Shown here: positions 1 to 8,634 of the stretch, in pieces
Layout: each line of letters starts with the position of its first letter
How positions within the stretch are numbered: the stretch's first letter is position 1
Source: Cupriavidus yeoncheonensis
GTDB lineage: Bacteria > Pseudomonadota > Gammaproteobacteria > Burkholderiales > Burkholderiaceae
Assembly (NCBI RefSeq): GCF_905397275.1
Contig: NZ_CAJPUY010000040.1
Coordinates: 1 to 37,821 of the forward strand
Reading direction: 5' to 3'
DNA: 37,821 bases
Translations under genes and position numbers: made by a program
The notes under the pieces: model-generated
What the model was told of the DNA's origin: nothing
Seen by the model: the letters and a program-made list of their open reading frames with translations, nothing else
The model's database searches: none

Positions 1-1471
1 CCTGCTGGCCCGCCGTCAGCGCATCGGCCTTGCCGTTGTCGAGCGTGTAGGTCCAGGCGCCGCTACCGCTGTCAAACGTGAAGGTACCGTAGGTGCCCGT
101 GAGGCTCTCGGGCGCCACCGCGGCAAAATGCGCCTGACCAGCGTCCACATCATGCACGGTCAGCGTGCCGCTGGCCAATGCAACATTCTCCGGCGCATTA
201 CCGGCACTGGCAGCAGCTTCCGATACTGCCGTATGTTCATTGGCTGAGGCGGTGATCGTCGCACCGTCGTTGGCACCCGTGATCCGGATGCTCAAGGTCG
301 AAGCCATACTCGCCTGGCCGTCTGTGGCGCTGTAGCTGAACACATCCTGGACATGTTCGCCGTCACAAAGAGCCTGCACCTTACTGCTGCCATTGTTCAG
401 CGTATAGGAATAGGTGCCATCGGCACTTAGGGTCAGCGTACCGTACTGCCCCGTGTAGGTGCCGGGATTGACTACTGCCAGAGCATTGCCGTCCACGTCG
501 CTGTCATTCGACAGGACGTTGCCGCTGATCGGATTCGGCGAGTTATCCTCCCGGATGCCATTCGCGTCCTCGGCGGCAACGGGTGCGTGGTTATCATAGC
601 CGGCAAAGTCAGACTTGGTCAGCTCGTGCGTGCCGTTGAGCCGAATCACCATTTCCGCCGTGGCGGGATTGCCGTCGACATCCACATAGACGTAAGTATT
701 GCCGCCGGATTGCTGGAACCATGCGCCATGAGCCGTGGGTGTACGCCCGCCCCATGCGAAGCCGGCATCGCCCAGGACCGGACGGAGATCGATGTGGTCG
801 GAGCCGCGGACAAAGTCGGTAATGACGTCCATGCTGGCAGCGGTGGAATCCGATACCGAGGCATAGACGAACACGTCGTTGCCGCGGCCGCCGCTGAGCG
901 TGTCGGCGCCTGCACCGCCCTGGACGGTGTCGTTGCCACCCTCGCCGTAGATGGTGTCGTTGCCGTTGCCGCCGAACAGGAAGTCGTTGCCCCCGATTTC
1001 TGCGTTGTTGCCATTGTCGCCGTAGATCAGGTCGTCGCCGTTGCCGCCATAGATTCGGTCATTGCCGGGCTGGGGCGACTCGTGGCCGCGGCCGGCCAGG
1101 TAGTCGGCATAGGTGTCGAAGCCGTCGCCGTACAGCGTATCGCCGCCGTTGTCGGTTCCGTTCGCGCCGGGGGCGCTGTCGATGCTGCCGATCACATCGT
1201 CACCGCTGCCGCCATAGACTGCATCGACACCATTGCCGCCCGCCAGGTTGTCGTTGCCGAGGCCGCCGAACACCCGGTCCTTGCCATTGCCGCCCAGCAG
1301 GGTGTCATTGCCACTACCGCCTTCAATGATGTCGTCGCCGTTGCCGCCATCGACGTAATCATTGCCATCGCCAGCCGAGACGTAGTCATTTCCGTTGCCA
1401 CTGAGGATGGTGTCGCTCGCGGCGGTTCCGTTGATGTTGTCGTTCCCGTTCGTACCGCTCTGTGTGGCCAT
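1..1471 (-). CDS. RTX/VCBS-repeat surface or secreted protein, N-terminal part (3' end outside window)
   Basis: The reading frame is open from an ATG at 1471 to the window edge (about 490 codons, no stop), so the C-terminus is missing. The start is preceded by a strong GGAGGGG ribosome site. Residues about 7-198 carry many glycine/aspartate nonapeptides of the RTX type (GGxGNDxL), which bind calcium. Residues about 199-292 resemble the module that follows RTX blocks in serralysin-type proteins (DVFVY, later a D-x-I-x-DF and IDL pattern). From about 295 on, two VCBS/cadherin-like repeats begin (one near 296-402, the next near 403-490). The protein is probably exported by the adjacent ABC/HlyD system and acts as an adhesin or large surface protein. 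The order is odd because RTX blocks normally lie near the C-terminus. Family assignment is firm, function is inferred. Confidence 0.85.
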   Translation of the reverse strand, partial: MATQSGTNGNDNINGTAASDTILSGNGNDYVSAGDGNDYVDGGNGDDIIEGGSGNDTLLGGNGKDRVFGGLGNDNLAGGNGVDAVYGGSGDDVIGSIDSAPGANGTDNGGDTLYGDGFDTYADYLAGRGHESPQPGNDRIYGGNGDDLIYGDNGNNAEIGGNDFLFGGNGNDTIYGEGGNDTVQGGAGADTLSGGRGNDVFVYASVSDSTAASMDVITDFVRGSDHIDLRPVLGDAGFAWGGRTPTAHGAWFQQSGGNTYVYVDVDGNPATAEMVIRLNGTHELTKSDFAGYDNHAPVAAEDANGIREDNSPNPISGNVLSNDSDVDGNALAVVNPGTYTGQYGTLTLSADGTYSYTLNNGSSKVQALCDGEHVQDVFSYSATDGQASMASTLSIRITGANDGATITASANEHTAVSEAAASAGNAPENVALASGTLTVHDVDAGQAHFAAVAPESLTGTYGTFTFDSGSGAWTYTLDNGKADALTAGQQ

Positions 1472-1530
1472 GATTTCCCCTCCGTCATGAATGGCAGCCC
1501 GTTTGTCCGGCCATGCCTGTCATCGTGATT

Positions 1531-1549
1531 CGCGGGACGGCTGCCCGCG
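1531..1549 (-). terminator. Hairpin between hlyD-type gene and RTX gene (possible attenuator)
   Basis: A 6-bp GC stem (CGCGGG/CCCGCG) with a 7-nt loop lies just after the stop of the adaptor gene and before the RTX start. No clear U-tract follows. It may trim or attenuate transcription so that exporter and substrate are made in different amounts. Confidence 0.3.
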
Positions 1550-1556
1550 CTTTCGA

Positions 1557-2945
1557 TCAGCGTTCCCGAAACGCCATTTCCTTGGTCTTGACAATCGGCT
1601 TAAGCAGGTAGTGCAGGATGGTCTTCTGACCGGTCAACACGTCCACCGTGGCCACCATGCCAGGCAGAATCGCGACTTGTTCAGTGCTGCCGGTCGGACG
1701 GTTGCCCCGCGTGCGCACCCGCACCAGGTAGTAGCTCTCGGGTCGCTCGCCAGGACGATCGGGCGTCAGCGTATCGGCGCTGATATGTTCCACCGTGCCT
1801 GGGAAGCCACCGTAAATCGAAAAATCGTACGCCGACAGCTTGACCATGGCCGGCTGCCCCGGCCGCAGGAAGGCGATGTCGGCCGGCCGCACCCGCGCCT
1901 CCACCAGCAGCGTGTCTTCCAGCGGCACGATTTCCACCAGATCCATGCCGGGCTGAATCACGCCGCCGACGGTATTGATCTTGACCTGCTTGACGATGCC
2001 GGCCAACGGGGCGCGCACCAGGGTACGGTCCACGCGGTCCTGCAGCGCGGTATTGGTTGCACTCTGCGCCTGCTGTTCGGCCTTGGCCTGGTTGAGATCC
2101 TGCATGGCCTCGGCGCGGAAATGCGTGGTGATTTCATCGATCTTCTTCTGGATCTCGCGGTAGGCCGCATCCAGGCGCGGCATGGCCAGCCGTGTGGCAT
2201 CGAGTTCGCCCTGCAGGTCGTTGGCCTGGCGCTCCAGCCGCAGCAGGTCCACCTCCGAAACCACGCCCTGCGCCACCATGGGGCGCATCATGGCCAGCTC
2301 CCGCGACACCAGCCCATGGCTCTGCCGCAACTGCTGCTCACGCGAGCGCTTCTCCGACAGCTCCTGGCGACGCTGCTCCGCCTGCTGGCGCAGCACTGCG
2401 AGATTGGCTTCCAGGGCGCGCTTGCGTGATTCATACAGGGAACGTTCCTCAGTCACGAACCCCCGGTTTCCGGCTTCCGCGTCCGTAGCGGCGCCAAACG
2501 GCTGGCCACCGGCCTCGGCGCTCAACCGGGCGATCCGGGCCACCAGGGCATCGTCCTTCGTCCGGCCCTCCTTGTAGGAGGCAGTGAAGCGGGTGTCGTC
2601 GATGCGCATGAGGGGCTGGTCCTTGCTCACCACCTGACCTGGCCGCACCATGATTTCCGCGACGATCCCGCCTTCGAGGTTTTGCACCACCTGGACCTGG
2701 CTGGAGGGAATCACCTTGCCCTCGCCGACCGTGACTTCGTCCACCCGCGCCAGCGCGGCCCATGCGAGGCCGACCAGCACGAAGGCCAGCGTGGCCCACA
2801 GTATCCAGTGCGAAAAGTGGCGCGGCGCGGCGAAGGCCGCGGCGTTGCGTTCGCTCATAAAGGCGCTGTCGTCGTCGGACGCCCGCAGGGCCGACACGAT
2901 GCGCCGCGCCAGCGGGGCGCGGCCTGGCTCAGGCCGAGGCAACAT
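1557..2945 (-). CDS. Type I secretion membrane fusion protein, HlyD family
   Basis: 462 residues, the usual size for HlyD/LapC-type adaptors that bridge an inner-membrane ABC exporter to a TolC-like outer-membrane channel. One membrane helix is visible at about 46-66, followed by a biotinyl-lipoyl-like segment (VVQNLEGGIV) near 90, a long coiled-coil region (about 170-310) rich in Glu, Arg and Gln, and a C-terminal beta-barrel region (LVEARVRPADIAF). The ATG at 2945 is chosen because a GGGGAGG site lies 7-8 nt upstream. It overlaps the end of the ABC gene by 17 nt, so translation is probably coupled. A second Met at residue 30 is possible but has no better ribosome site. No TolC-like gene is in the window. 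Confidence 0.92.
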   Translation of the reverse strand: MLPRPEPGRAPLARRIVSALRASDDDSAFMSERNAAAFAAPRHFSHWILWATLAFVLVGLAWAALARVDEVTVGEGKVIPSSQVQVVQNLEGGIVAEIMVRPGQVVSKDQPLMRIDDTRFTASYKEGRTKDDALVARIARLSAEAGGQPFGAATDAEAGNRGFVTEERSLYESRKRALEANLAVLRQQAEQRRQELSEKRSREQQLRQSHGLVSRELAMMRPMVAQGVVSEVDLLRLERQANDLQGELDATRLAMPRLDAAYREIQKKIDEITTHFRAEAMQDLNQAKAEQQAQSATNTALQDRVDRTLVRAPLAGIVKQVKINTVGGVIQPGMDLVEIVPLEDTLLVEARVRPADIAFLRPGQPAMVKLSAYDFSIYGGFPGTVEHISADTLTPDRPGERPESYYLVRVRTRGNRPTGSTEQVAILPGMVATVDVLTGQKTILHYLLKPIVKTKEMAFRER

Positions 2946-5124
2946 GAAGCTTCCTCCCCGCCAGGGCGTTCAGCACCTCGGCCTTGGGCCCATCGGCAAC
3001 GATGCGACCCTGGTCCATCACGATGAGCCGGTCCACCAGGCTGAGCAGCGACCCGCGATGCGTGACCAGCATGAGCGTTCGCCCTGCCAGTGCGCTGGCC
3101 AGGCGGGCCTTGAACTGTTCTTCGGTACGGTTGTCCATGGCGCTGCTGGGTTCGTCCAGCAACAGCAGTGGTGGCTGCTGCAGTTCGGCGCGGGCGATGG
3201 CAATAGCCTGGCGCTGCCCGCCCGACAGGCCCTCTCCTCGCTCGCCCAGGCGCAGGTCGAACCCGTCCGGCAGGCGGTCGATGAAATCGCTGACGCCGCC
3301 CAGCCGCGCCGCGCGCAGCACCGCGTCGTCGGCGGCATAGGGCGCCCCCATGACGATGTTGTCGCGCACGGTGCCACTGAACAGCACGACGTCCTGCGGC
3401 ACATAGCCGATATCGCGCCGCAGCGCCGTCGGATCGAGCTGGCGCACTTCGGCGCCATCGACCAGAATGGTGCCGGCGTCCGGGGCATAGAGGCCCAGAA
3501 TGAGCTTCTCGATCGTGGTCTTGCCCGAACCGATGCGCCCGATCACCCCCACCCGCTCGCCGCTGGCGATGCGGAACGAAACATCGTCCAGTGCTGCACC
3601 GGCACGACCCGGATAGCGGAAGCTGACCTGGCGAAACTCGATCTCGCCGCGCAGCCGCGGGCGATGAATAAAGTGCTTTTCGGGCGGCCGCTCGACCGGC
3701 AATTGCATCATGCGGTCCAGCCCGGCCAGCGCCGTGCGGGCCTGGTGATAGCGCGTAGCCAGCGCCGCCATCTGCGACAGCGGGGCCAGCGCCCGGCCGG
3801 CGAGGATGGTGCAGGCAATCAGCCCGCCCGTGGTGAGGCGGTCTTCGGCAATCAGATAGACGCCCAGCACCACCACCGCCAGCGCGGCGGCCTGCTGGGC
3901 GAACAGCGAGAAGTTGATCACGCAGGCGGATAGCAGGCGCGATTTCAGCCCAAGCCTGGCCATCTGCCCCACCACTTGCTCCCAGTTGCGCTGAGCGCTG
4001 CCCTCCGAGCCGGTGGTCTTGATGGTCTCCAGTCCGACCAGTGTTTCGACCAGCGCGGCCTGGCGCTGGGACGCGCAGGCGCTGGTGGCGCGAACCGCCC
4101 GCGACAGCGGCCCCTGCAGTGCCAGGCTCACGCCGATAACCAACGGCACCGTCAACAGCGGCACCCATGCCAGCGGCCCGCCCACCCAGAATATCGCCGC
4201 GATGAAGACTATTGCGAATGGCAGATCGATCAACGTGGTAATGGTGGCCGAGGTGAGAAACTCCCGTACCGACTCGAACTCCTGCAACTGGCTGCTCAGG
4301 CTGCCTACCGAAGCCGGCCGGGCCTTCATCTGGATGCCCAGCACGCGCTCGAACACACAGGCGGAGACCGTGACATCGATGCGCCTGCCAGCTACATCTA
4401 CGAAGTAGCCGCGCAAAGTACGCATCAGCAAATCGAAGGCAATCACCAGGCCGACGCCGATCGCCAGCGCCCACAATGTTTCCATCGCATGGTTGGGCAC
4501 CACGCGGTCGTACACATTCATGGTGAACAGCGGCATGGCCAGCGCGAACAGGCTGAGCAGCAGCGAGGCCACCAGCACTTCGCCATAGAGCGTCCACGAC
4601 TGGCGCATCGCACCCCAGAACCACTGGCGCGGCTGCGCCGCCTCAGCATCGGCCGCGGTTTCGAAGCGGTGCGCGGGGCGCGCGAAGATGGCATGGCCAG
4701 CGTAGCGGGCGTCCAGCTCCTCGCGCGTGAGCTCCTGCTCGCCATCACCCGTCTCAGGCATCGCGACCAAGAAGCGGCCGTCTTCCTGGCGACGCACCAG
4801 CAGGCAGGCCTGGCTCGACTTGAGCAGCAGGATCGCCGGCAGCACCAGGTCAGGGATGTCGTCGAGACGGCGTCGGACCAGCTTGGCTGACATGCCGGCT
4901 CGCGCGGCCGCACGCGGGAACAAAGCGGGGCTCAGGCGGTTAGCTTCGAGCGGCAGGCCTGCCAGTAAGGTCTCAGCCGATACCGGCCGGTGAAATGCGC
5001 GCGTGAGCCAAAGCAGGCATCCCAGCAGAGGGTCGTCGGCGTCCGCGCGTGGCTGCGCTGCGGGCGGTATTTCCCAGCCGGCGTCTACTGCTTGCGGAAA
5101 GGGCGCTGCCGTATTGGCATCCAT
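2929..5124 (-). CDS. Type I secretion ABC transporter (LapB/RtxB-like permease-ATPase)
   Basis: 731 residues. An N-terminal C39-peptidase-like domain (about 28-140) appears degenerate: I do not see the Cys-His arrangement of an active protease, which fits RTX exporters in which this domain only binds substrate. A six-helix membrane domain follows (about 175-460). The ATPase domain has a Walker A (GRIGSGKTT, near 529), signature LSGGQRQ (near 632), Walker B LLLLDEPSSAMD (near 652) and an H-loop His (THRGS, near 687). It drives export of the neighbouring RTX protein across both membranes with the HlyD-type adaptor. The start at 5124 has only a weak ribosome site and no better in-frame alternative was seen. 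It is first in the minus-strand secretion operon. Confidence 0.93.
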   Translation of the reverse strand: MDANTAAPFPQAVDAGWEIPPAAQPRADADDPLLGCLLWLTRAFHRPVSAETLLAGLPLEANRLSPALFPRAAARAGMSAKLVRRRLDDIPDLVLPAILLLKSSQACLLVRRQEDGRFLVAMPETGDGEQELTREELDARYAGHAIFARPAHRFETAADAEAAQPRQWFWGAMRQSWTLYGEVLVASLLLSLFALAMPLFTMNVYDRVVPNHAMETLWALAIGVGLVIAFDLLMRTLRGYFVDVAGRRIDVTVSACVFERVLGIQMKARPASVGSLSSQLQEFESVREFLTSATITTLIDLPFAIVFIAAIFWVGGPLAWVPLLTVPLVIGVSLALQGPLSRAVRATSACASQRQAALVETLVGLETIKTTGSEGSAQRNWEQVVGQMARLGLKSRLLSACVINFSLFAQQAAALAVVVLGVYLIAEDRLTTGGLIACTILAGRALAPLSQMAALATRYHQARTALAGLDRMMQLPVERPPEKHFIHRPRLRGEIEFRQVSFRYPGRAGAALDDVSFRIASGERVGVIGRIGSGKTTIEKLILGLYAPDAGTILVDGAEVRQLDPTALRRDIGYVPQDVVLFSGTVRDNIVMGAPYAADDAVLRAARLGGVSDFIDRLPDGFDLRLGERGEGLSGGQRQAIAIARAELQQPPLLLLDEPSSAMDNRTEEQFKARLASALAGRTLMLVTHRGSLLSLVDRLIVMDQGRIVADGPKAEVLNALAGRKLHVASA

Positions 5125-5786
5125 GGCGGCCCGCTACGCGTTCGCAAAGATCAACATCGGGACACGACGGCGGCGCATTGTGCCGGGCCGTTCGGCGGGC
5201 GCCGGTTCCTTTTTCCAAAGTTCGGACGCGGTGTGCCGCGCGGCCGGCCGACGTCCGCATTCTAAGCATCCAGCCATGGCTTCCCCCGATACCATTGGTG
5301 TGATGTCGACACGAGCATAACTAAAGTGCTTGCGCCGAGGCATCATCCAAATGGCTGCACGCTACGTAGGCACTTGGCGGCAGGGATCATCCATTTGCGG
5401 TATGGCACAGTCGGCCATCGTCATGACAAGCACTGTCCGATATCAAGACTCCCTGCAACGAGCACGTGCGGTTCGTCAGCCACCCGCAGTGTCCGCGGAA
5501 CTGTGCCGGTTGTGGAGGCGGTTATGCATCGTCTCGCAGCGGATAATTCCGACGGAATACGCCTGATCGCCCGTCGATCGGCGTGCGGCGGCTATCGATA
5601 CTCCCTCCGTATCATTGCAAACCCAATCAGTATTGGACGAAGCCAGGCAGCCGCCCATACGATGCAGCGAACGGTCCACCGATACGAACGAGGACCGCGC
5701 CAACCCAACGCAGAGGCCGCCGTCCCGGTGACCCCGGAGGCACCAGCAATACCCCGCCCCCTCCACCCAATCTACTGAGATCAAGC
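5125..5786. other. Divergent intergenic region (662 nt), no convincing gene
   Basis: This stretch separates the leftward secretion operon from the rightward BKACE gene. The middle (about 5290-5660) is visibly less GC-rich than the flanking genes. Open frames here on both strands have no recognisable domain and no good ribosome sites, so I treat it as regulatory or decayed DNA. A TAGAAT hexamer on the minus strand (5259-5264) could be a -10 for the secretion operon, but no good -35 precedes it. Confidence 0.6.
5546..5636. promoter_or_regulatory. Two small palindromes upstream of the BKACE gene (candidate operators)
   Basis: ATTCCG-A-CGGAAT is a perfect 13-nt palindrome at 5546-5558, and CCAAT-CAGT-ATTGG is an inverted repeat at 5623-5636. 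They lie 150-240 nt before the BKACE start. Such sites suit a dimeric regulator, but none is encoded next to them and their role is a guess. Confidence 0.3.
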
Positions 5787-6611
5787 ATGAACAAGCCTTG
5801 CATCATTTCTGTTGCGATCACGGGATCACTGCCGCGCAAGAAAGACAATCCGGCTGTGCCGATCACAGTGAACGAGCAGGTGGAATCGACCCAGGCGGCA
5901 TTCGAAGCCGGGGCGACCCTGGTTCATCTCCACGTACGCAACGATGACGAAACGCCCACGTCGAATCCCGATCGTTTCGCGCTGGTGCTGGAAGGCATTC
6001 GCAAGCACGCACCGGGCATGATCACCCAGGTGTCCACCGGCGGTCGCTCCGGAGCCGGCAATGAGAGAGGCGCCATGCTATCCCTGCGGCCCGACATGGC
6101 CTCCCTGGCAACCGGCTCGGTCAATTTCCCAACCCGGGTCTATGACAATCCGCCGGACCTGGTCAACTGGCTCGCCGCCGAAATGAAGGCCTACGGCATC
6201 AAGCCAGAAGTCGAGGCCTTCGACTTGTCGATGATCTTCCAGGCCGCAGCGATGCAGGCGGCGGGCGCGATCGTCGGTCCCCTGCACATCCAGTTTGTGA
6301 TGGGCATCAAGAACGCAATGCCTGTCGATCGCGAAGTGCTTGAATTCTACGTTCGTACCCTCAAGCGCCTTTCGCCCGATGCGACATGGACCGGCGCCGG
6401 CATCGGCCGCGATCAGCTGACGATGGCTCGCTGGTCTCTCGAACTCGGGGGGCACTGCCGCACCGGGCTCGAGGACAATGTGCGGATGGACAAGGATACG
6501 CTCGCCCCGTCCAATGCCGCGCTTGTGCGCCAGGTTGCAGAGCTTTGCGAGGCGTATGGTCGCCCCGTCGCGACCGCGGCCCAGGCTCGCGAGATCCTGA
6601 GTCTGAGCTGA
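5787..6611 (+). CDS. BKACE-family beta-keto acid cleavage enzyme (DUF849)
   Basis: 274 residues, typical for this family of zinc-dependent TIM barrels, which condense a beta-keto acid with acetyl-CoA to give a CoA thioester and acetoacetate. The metal motif HLHVRN (His about 48 and 50) and the late acidic ligand in GLEDN (Glu about 228) are present, as is TGGRSG (about 83-88), part of the substrate carboxylate pocket. The start ATG at 5787 is chosen because the family motif SVAITGS begins 8 residues in. The frame runs further upstream but there is unlike any protein. The ribosome site is weak (GAGA). It converges with the steroid locus and carries no copy of the shared promoter motif, so membership in the steroid pathway is unproven. 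The substrate cannot be told from sequence. Confidence 0.88.
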   Translation: MNKPCIISVAITGSLPRKKDNPAVPITVNEQVESTQAAFEAGATLVHLHVRNDDETPTSNPDRFALVLEGIRKHAPGMITQVSTGGRSGAGNERGAMLSLRPDMASLATGSVNFPTRVYDNPPDLVNWLAAEMKAYGIKPEVEAFDLSMIFQAAAMQAAGAIVGPLHIQFVMGIKNAMPVDREVLEFYVRTLKRLSPDATWTGAGIGRDQLTMARWSLELGGHCRTGLEDNVRMDKDTLAPSNAALVRQVAELCEAYGRPVATAAQAREILSLS

Positions 6612-6624
6612 GCAGCACTCTCAC

Positions 6625-6682
6625 ATCGCTCACCGCAACACCAACGTCAAGCCGTTCATCTGGACCAAGGGCGCGCGCTTCA
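6625..6682 (+). pseudogene. Possible IS630-family transposase C-terminal scar
   Basis: In the gap between two convergent genes, one plus-strand frame reads AHRNTNVKPFIWTK. This resembles the C-terminal signature of IS630 transposases (HN-x-PKPFVWTK). It runs into the 3' end of the dehydrogenase gene on the other strand. Only about 19 codons survive, with no start and no terminal repeats seen. Confidence 0.4.
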
Positions 6683-7471
6683 GAACATCAGCGGCCGCTG
6701 CGCGGCATCCAGCCCGCCGTCGATGAACACCACATTGCCATGCAGGTACGCAGCGTCCGGCCCGCACAGGAAGGCAATCAGCGCAGCCACCTCTTCAGGC
6801 CGGGCGCGGCGGCCCAGCGGCGATACGAAGTCGCGGATGGCATCGCCATAGCGCGGATCCTTCAGCCCCGCCTGCAGCAGCGGCGTTTCCACCGCGCCCG
6901 GCGCGACCACGTTGAGGCGCACCCCTGCCCGGCCCCACGCCGCCGCGCGTTGCCGCGCGGCGGCCGTGACCGCGTGCTTGGAGCTGGCGTAGGCGATATA
7001 GCCGGCCTGGTCGCGCGTGGCTTCGGCCTGCCCGGCGGCTGCCACCATGGCCAGCACGCCGGCCTCGTCGCCGGCGAGGTAGGCATCGCGCAGCGGGCTG
7101 CCCTCCCACGACTGGAGCGTGGCCGAGTTCGACGACACCACCACCGCGCCAGGGTCCGAGCCCCGGCACAGCGCATCGAACAGGCCGTCGAGCAGGGCCA
7201 CCACGCCGAAGTAGTTGACCGATGCCACCAGCGTGGCGGGGTCGACATGCGGGCCCAGCCCGGCGCAGCACACCAGCTGGTCGATGCGGCCGCCCGAGCG
7301 CGACAGCGCCGCATCGATGGCGGCAGTGCGCCCCGGCGCGGTGGACAGGTCGGCAACGATGTCCGCGTCGCGCAGATCCACGCCGATCACCTGGCAGCCC
7401 TCGGCCAGCATGCGCTGGCGCACCGCCGCGCCCATGCCGGACGCGGTGCCGGTCACCACAACGGTCCTCAC
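6680..7471 (-). CDS. hsdA: 3alpha-hydroxysteroid dehydrogenase/carbonyl reductase-like SDR
   Basis: 263 residues. It resembles the Comamonas testosteroni 3alpha-HSD/carbonyl reductase over its whole length: a short N-terminal TGxxxGMG motif, VGVDLRDADIVADLST, CAGLGP, SVNYFG, the catalytic Tyr-Lys pair in YASSK, and LQAGLKDPRYG with a C-terminal DGGLDA. These enzymes oxidise the 3alpha-hydroxyl of androsterone or bile acids with NAD. The start is taken as a GTG at 7471, two nt after the TGA of the KshA-like gene, because no ATG lies near the nucleotide-binding motif and a GAGGG ribosome site lies just upstream. It is co-transcribed with the oxygenase, behind its promoter at 8590-8634. Function is well supported by family, exact substrate is not. 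Confidence 0.88.
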   Translation of the reverse strand: MRTVVVTGTASGMGAAVRQRMLAEGCQVIGVDLRDADIVADLSTAPGRTAAIDAALSRSGGRIDQLVCCAGLGPHVDPATLVASVNYFGVVALLDGLFDALCRGSDPGAVVVSSNSATLQSWEGSPLRDAYLAGDEAGVLAMVAAAGQAEATRDQAGYIAYASSKHAVTAAARQRAAAWGRAGVRLNVVAPGAVETPLLQAGLKDPRYGDAIRDFVSPLGRRARPEEVAALIAFLCGPDAAYLHGNVVFIDGGLDAAQRPLMF

Positions 7472-7473
7472 GG

Positions 7474-8559
7474 TCAGCCCTCGAACACGTGGCGCAGCAC
7501 CGGCGGCTCGATGTCGGCGAGGTTCATCTCGACCACGCGCCGCGCCACGCTGGACGGGCGCACCTGCTCCACGTCGGTGTAGAACTGCTGGTACCAGTCG
7601 CGCATCTGGTAGATCGGCCCGTCGCCCTCGCACAGCAGCGGGTTGTCGATGCGGATCTTGCTGTCCCAGATCGCCACGTCCTCGTAGAAGGCAGCGCGGG
7701 CCTGCTCCACATAGGCTTGCGCCATGGCGCGGTTCTGCTCGTCGGACAGCCCCGCGATCTTCTTCACCAGCACGCCATAGCGCAGCACGAAGCTGTTCTG
7801 GTCGATCGGCACATGGCAGTTGAGCAGGATCGAGTGGATCTGCTGGTCGCCCATCTGCCCGGTCATCTCGGTGATGTGGTACGCCGGCCCGAAATACGTC
7901 GACAGCGCCGTCAACTGCGCATCGCCGGACAGGCGCGCGCTACGCCCAATCATCAGCTGCGTGGCCTTGTGGCCTTCGAACAGGTTGGCGAAGTAGTCCA
8001 CCGGCGAGCCGTGCACCACGCCGAAGTGCGCCATGTCGGAGATGTTGTCGACCAGCTCGCGGCAGTTGGTGCGGATCAGCATCTCGTCGATGGCCCAGTC
8101 CGACCACTCCGGCGAATAGCAGGCGTCGATGCGCGGGATGGCCACTTCCGGCGGCGCCGGGCTGCCCTCGGGATCGTGCCAGATGAACAGCAGCCGGTTC
8201 TGCTCGCTGGTCTCCCAGGCGCCGACACGTGCCTTGGGCGGCACGCGCTTGCAGTAGGGGATGGATTTGCAGCCGCCATCGCCGCCCCACTGCCAGCCGT
8301 GGAATGGGCACACTAAATTGTCGCCCTGCACGGTGCCGGTGCTCAGGTCCGCGCCCATGTGCGGGCAGTGGCCGTCGATCACGCGGATGGCGCCGGTCGA
8401 GTCGGCGAACGCGGCCAGGCGGCGGCCGAAGATGTCCAGCGTGTGCGGCTTGCCGTCGCGGTAGGCGTCGGCAAGGCCCAGGCAGTGCCAGCCGCGCGCG
8501 TAGCGGTCCGTGGGCGGGCGCGATTCGATCTTGTAGCCGCTGATGCCGTTCGTGCTCAT
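7474..8559 (-). CDS. kshA: 3-ketosteroid 9alpha-hydroxylase oxygenase component (KshA-like Rieske enzyme)
   Basis: 361 residues. The Rieske centre ligands are Cys65, His67, Cys84 and His87 (CPH and CPFHGW). The mononuclear iron site lies in NISDMAHFGVVHG (Asp175, His178, His183), with a later Asp in SKIRIDNPLL. The pattern RYARGWHCLG near the start and WGGDGGCK after the Rieske motif are those of KshA. In the known pathway KshA, fed electrons by a KshB reductase, hydroxylates C9 of a 3-ketosteroid; with the 1(2)-double bond in place this opens ring B. No KshB is in the window. An AAGGAG site lies 5-6 nt before the ATG. The gene is first of a two-gene operon with the 3alpha-HSD and has its own copy of the shared promoter motif. 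Confidence 0.92.
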   Translation of the reverse strand: MSTNGISGYKIESRPPTDRYARGWHCLGLADAYRDGKPHTLDIFGRRLAAFADSTGAIRVIDGHCPHMGADLSTGTVQGDNLVCPFHGWQWGGDGGCKSIPYCKRVPPKARVGAWETSEQNRLLFIWHDPEGSPAPPEVAIPRIDACYSPEWSDWAIDEMLIRTNCRELVDNISDMAHFGVVHGSPVDYFANLFEGHKATQLMIGRSARLSGDAQLTALSTYFGPAYHITEMTGQMGDQQIHSILLNCHVPIDQNSFVLRYGVLVKKIAGLSDEQNRAMAQAYVEQARAAFYEDVAIWDSKIRIDNPLLCEGDGPIYQMRDWYQQFYTDVEQVRPSSVARRVVEMNLADIEPPVLRHVFEG

Positions 8560-8589
8560 GGTGTCTCCTTGATATCCCGTGGGAACTTC

Positions 8590-8634
8590 AAGATACGAGC
8601 GTCCGCCCGGCGGCTCATCGTCCCATCGGACTAC
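8590..8634 (-). promoter_or_regulatory. Steroid-regulon promoter site 1 (kshA-hsdA)
   Basis: On the minus strand TAGTCC-GATG-GGACGATG (about 8616-8633) is followed after exactly 20 nt by TATCTT (8590-8595). With a start near 8583 the GTCC-N4-GGAC dyad is centred at about -42.5. The leader to the kshA ATG is about 24 nt. The first three bases of the motif are the TAG stop of the upstream flavoprotein gene. Confidence 0.75.

Noticed and set aside
3586..3602. CATCGTCC-AGTG-CTGC, resembling half of the steroid promoter motif (also CATCGTCC near 2549 and 25118, GGACGATG near 24632)
   Set aside because: All lie inside coding sequence, lack the second half-site and are not followed by a gene start.
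5326..5784. Possible small genes in the divergent region (5326-5778 plus, 5476-5784 minus)
   Set aside because: No recognisable domain, no ribosome site, and each overlaps the other strand's frame without codon bias like that of the neighbours.
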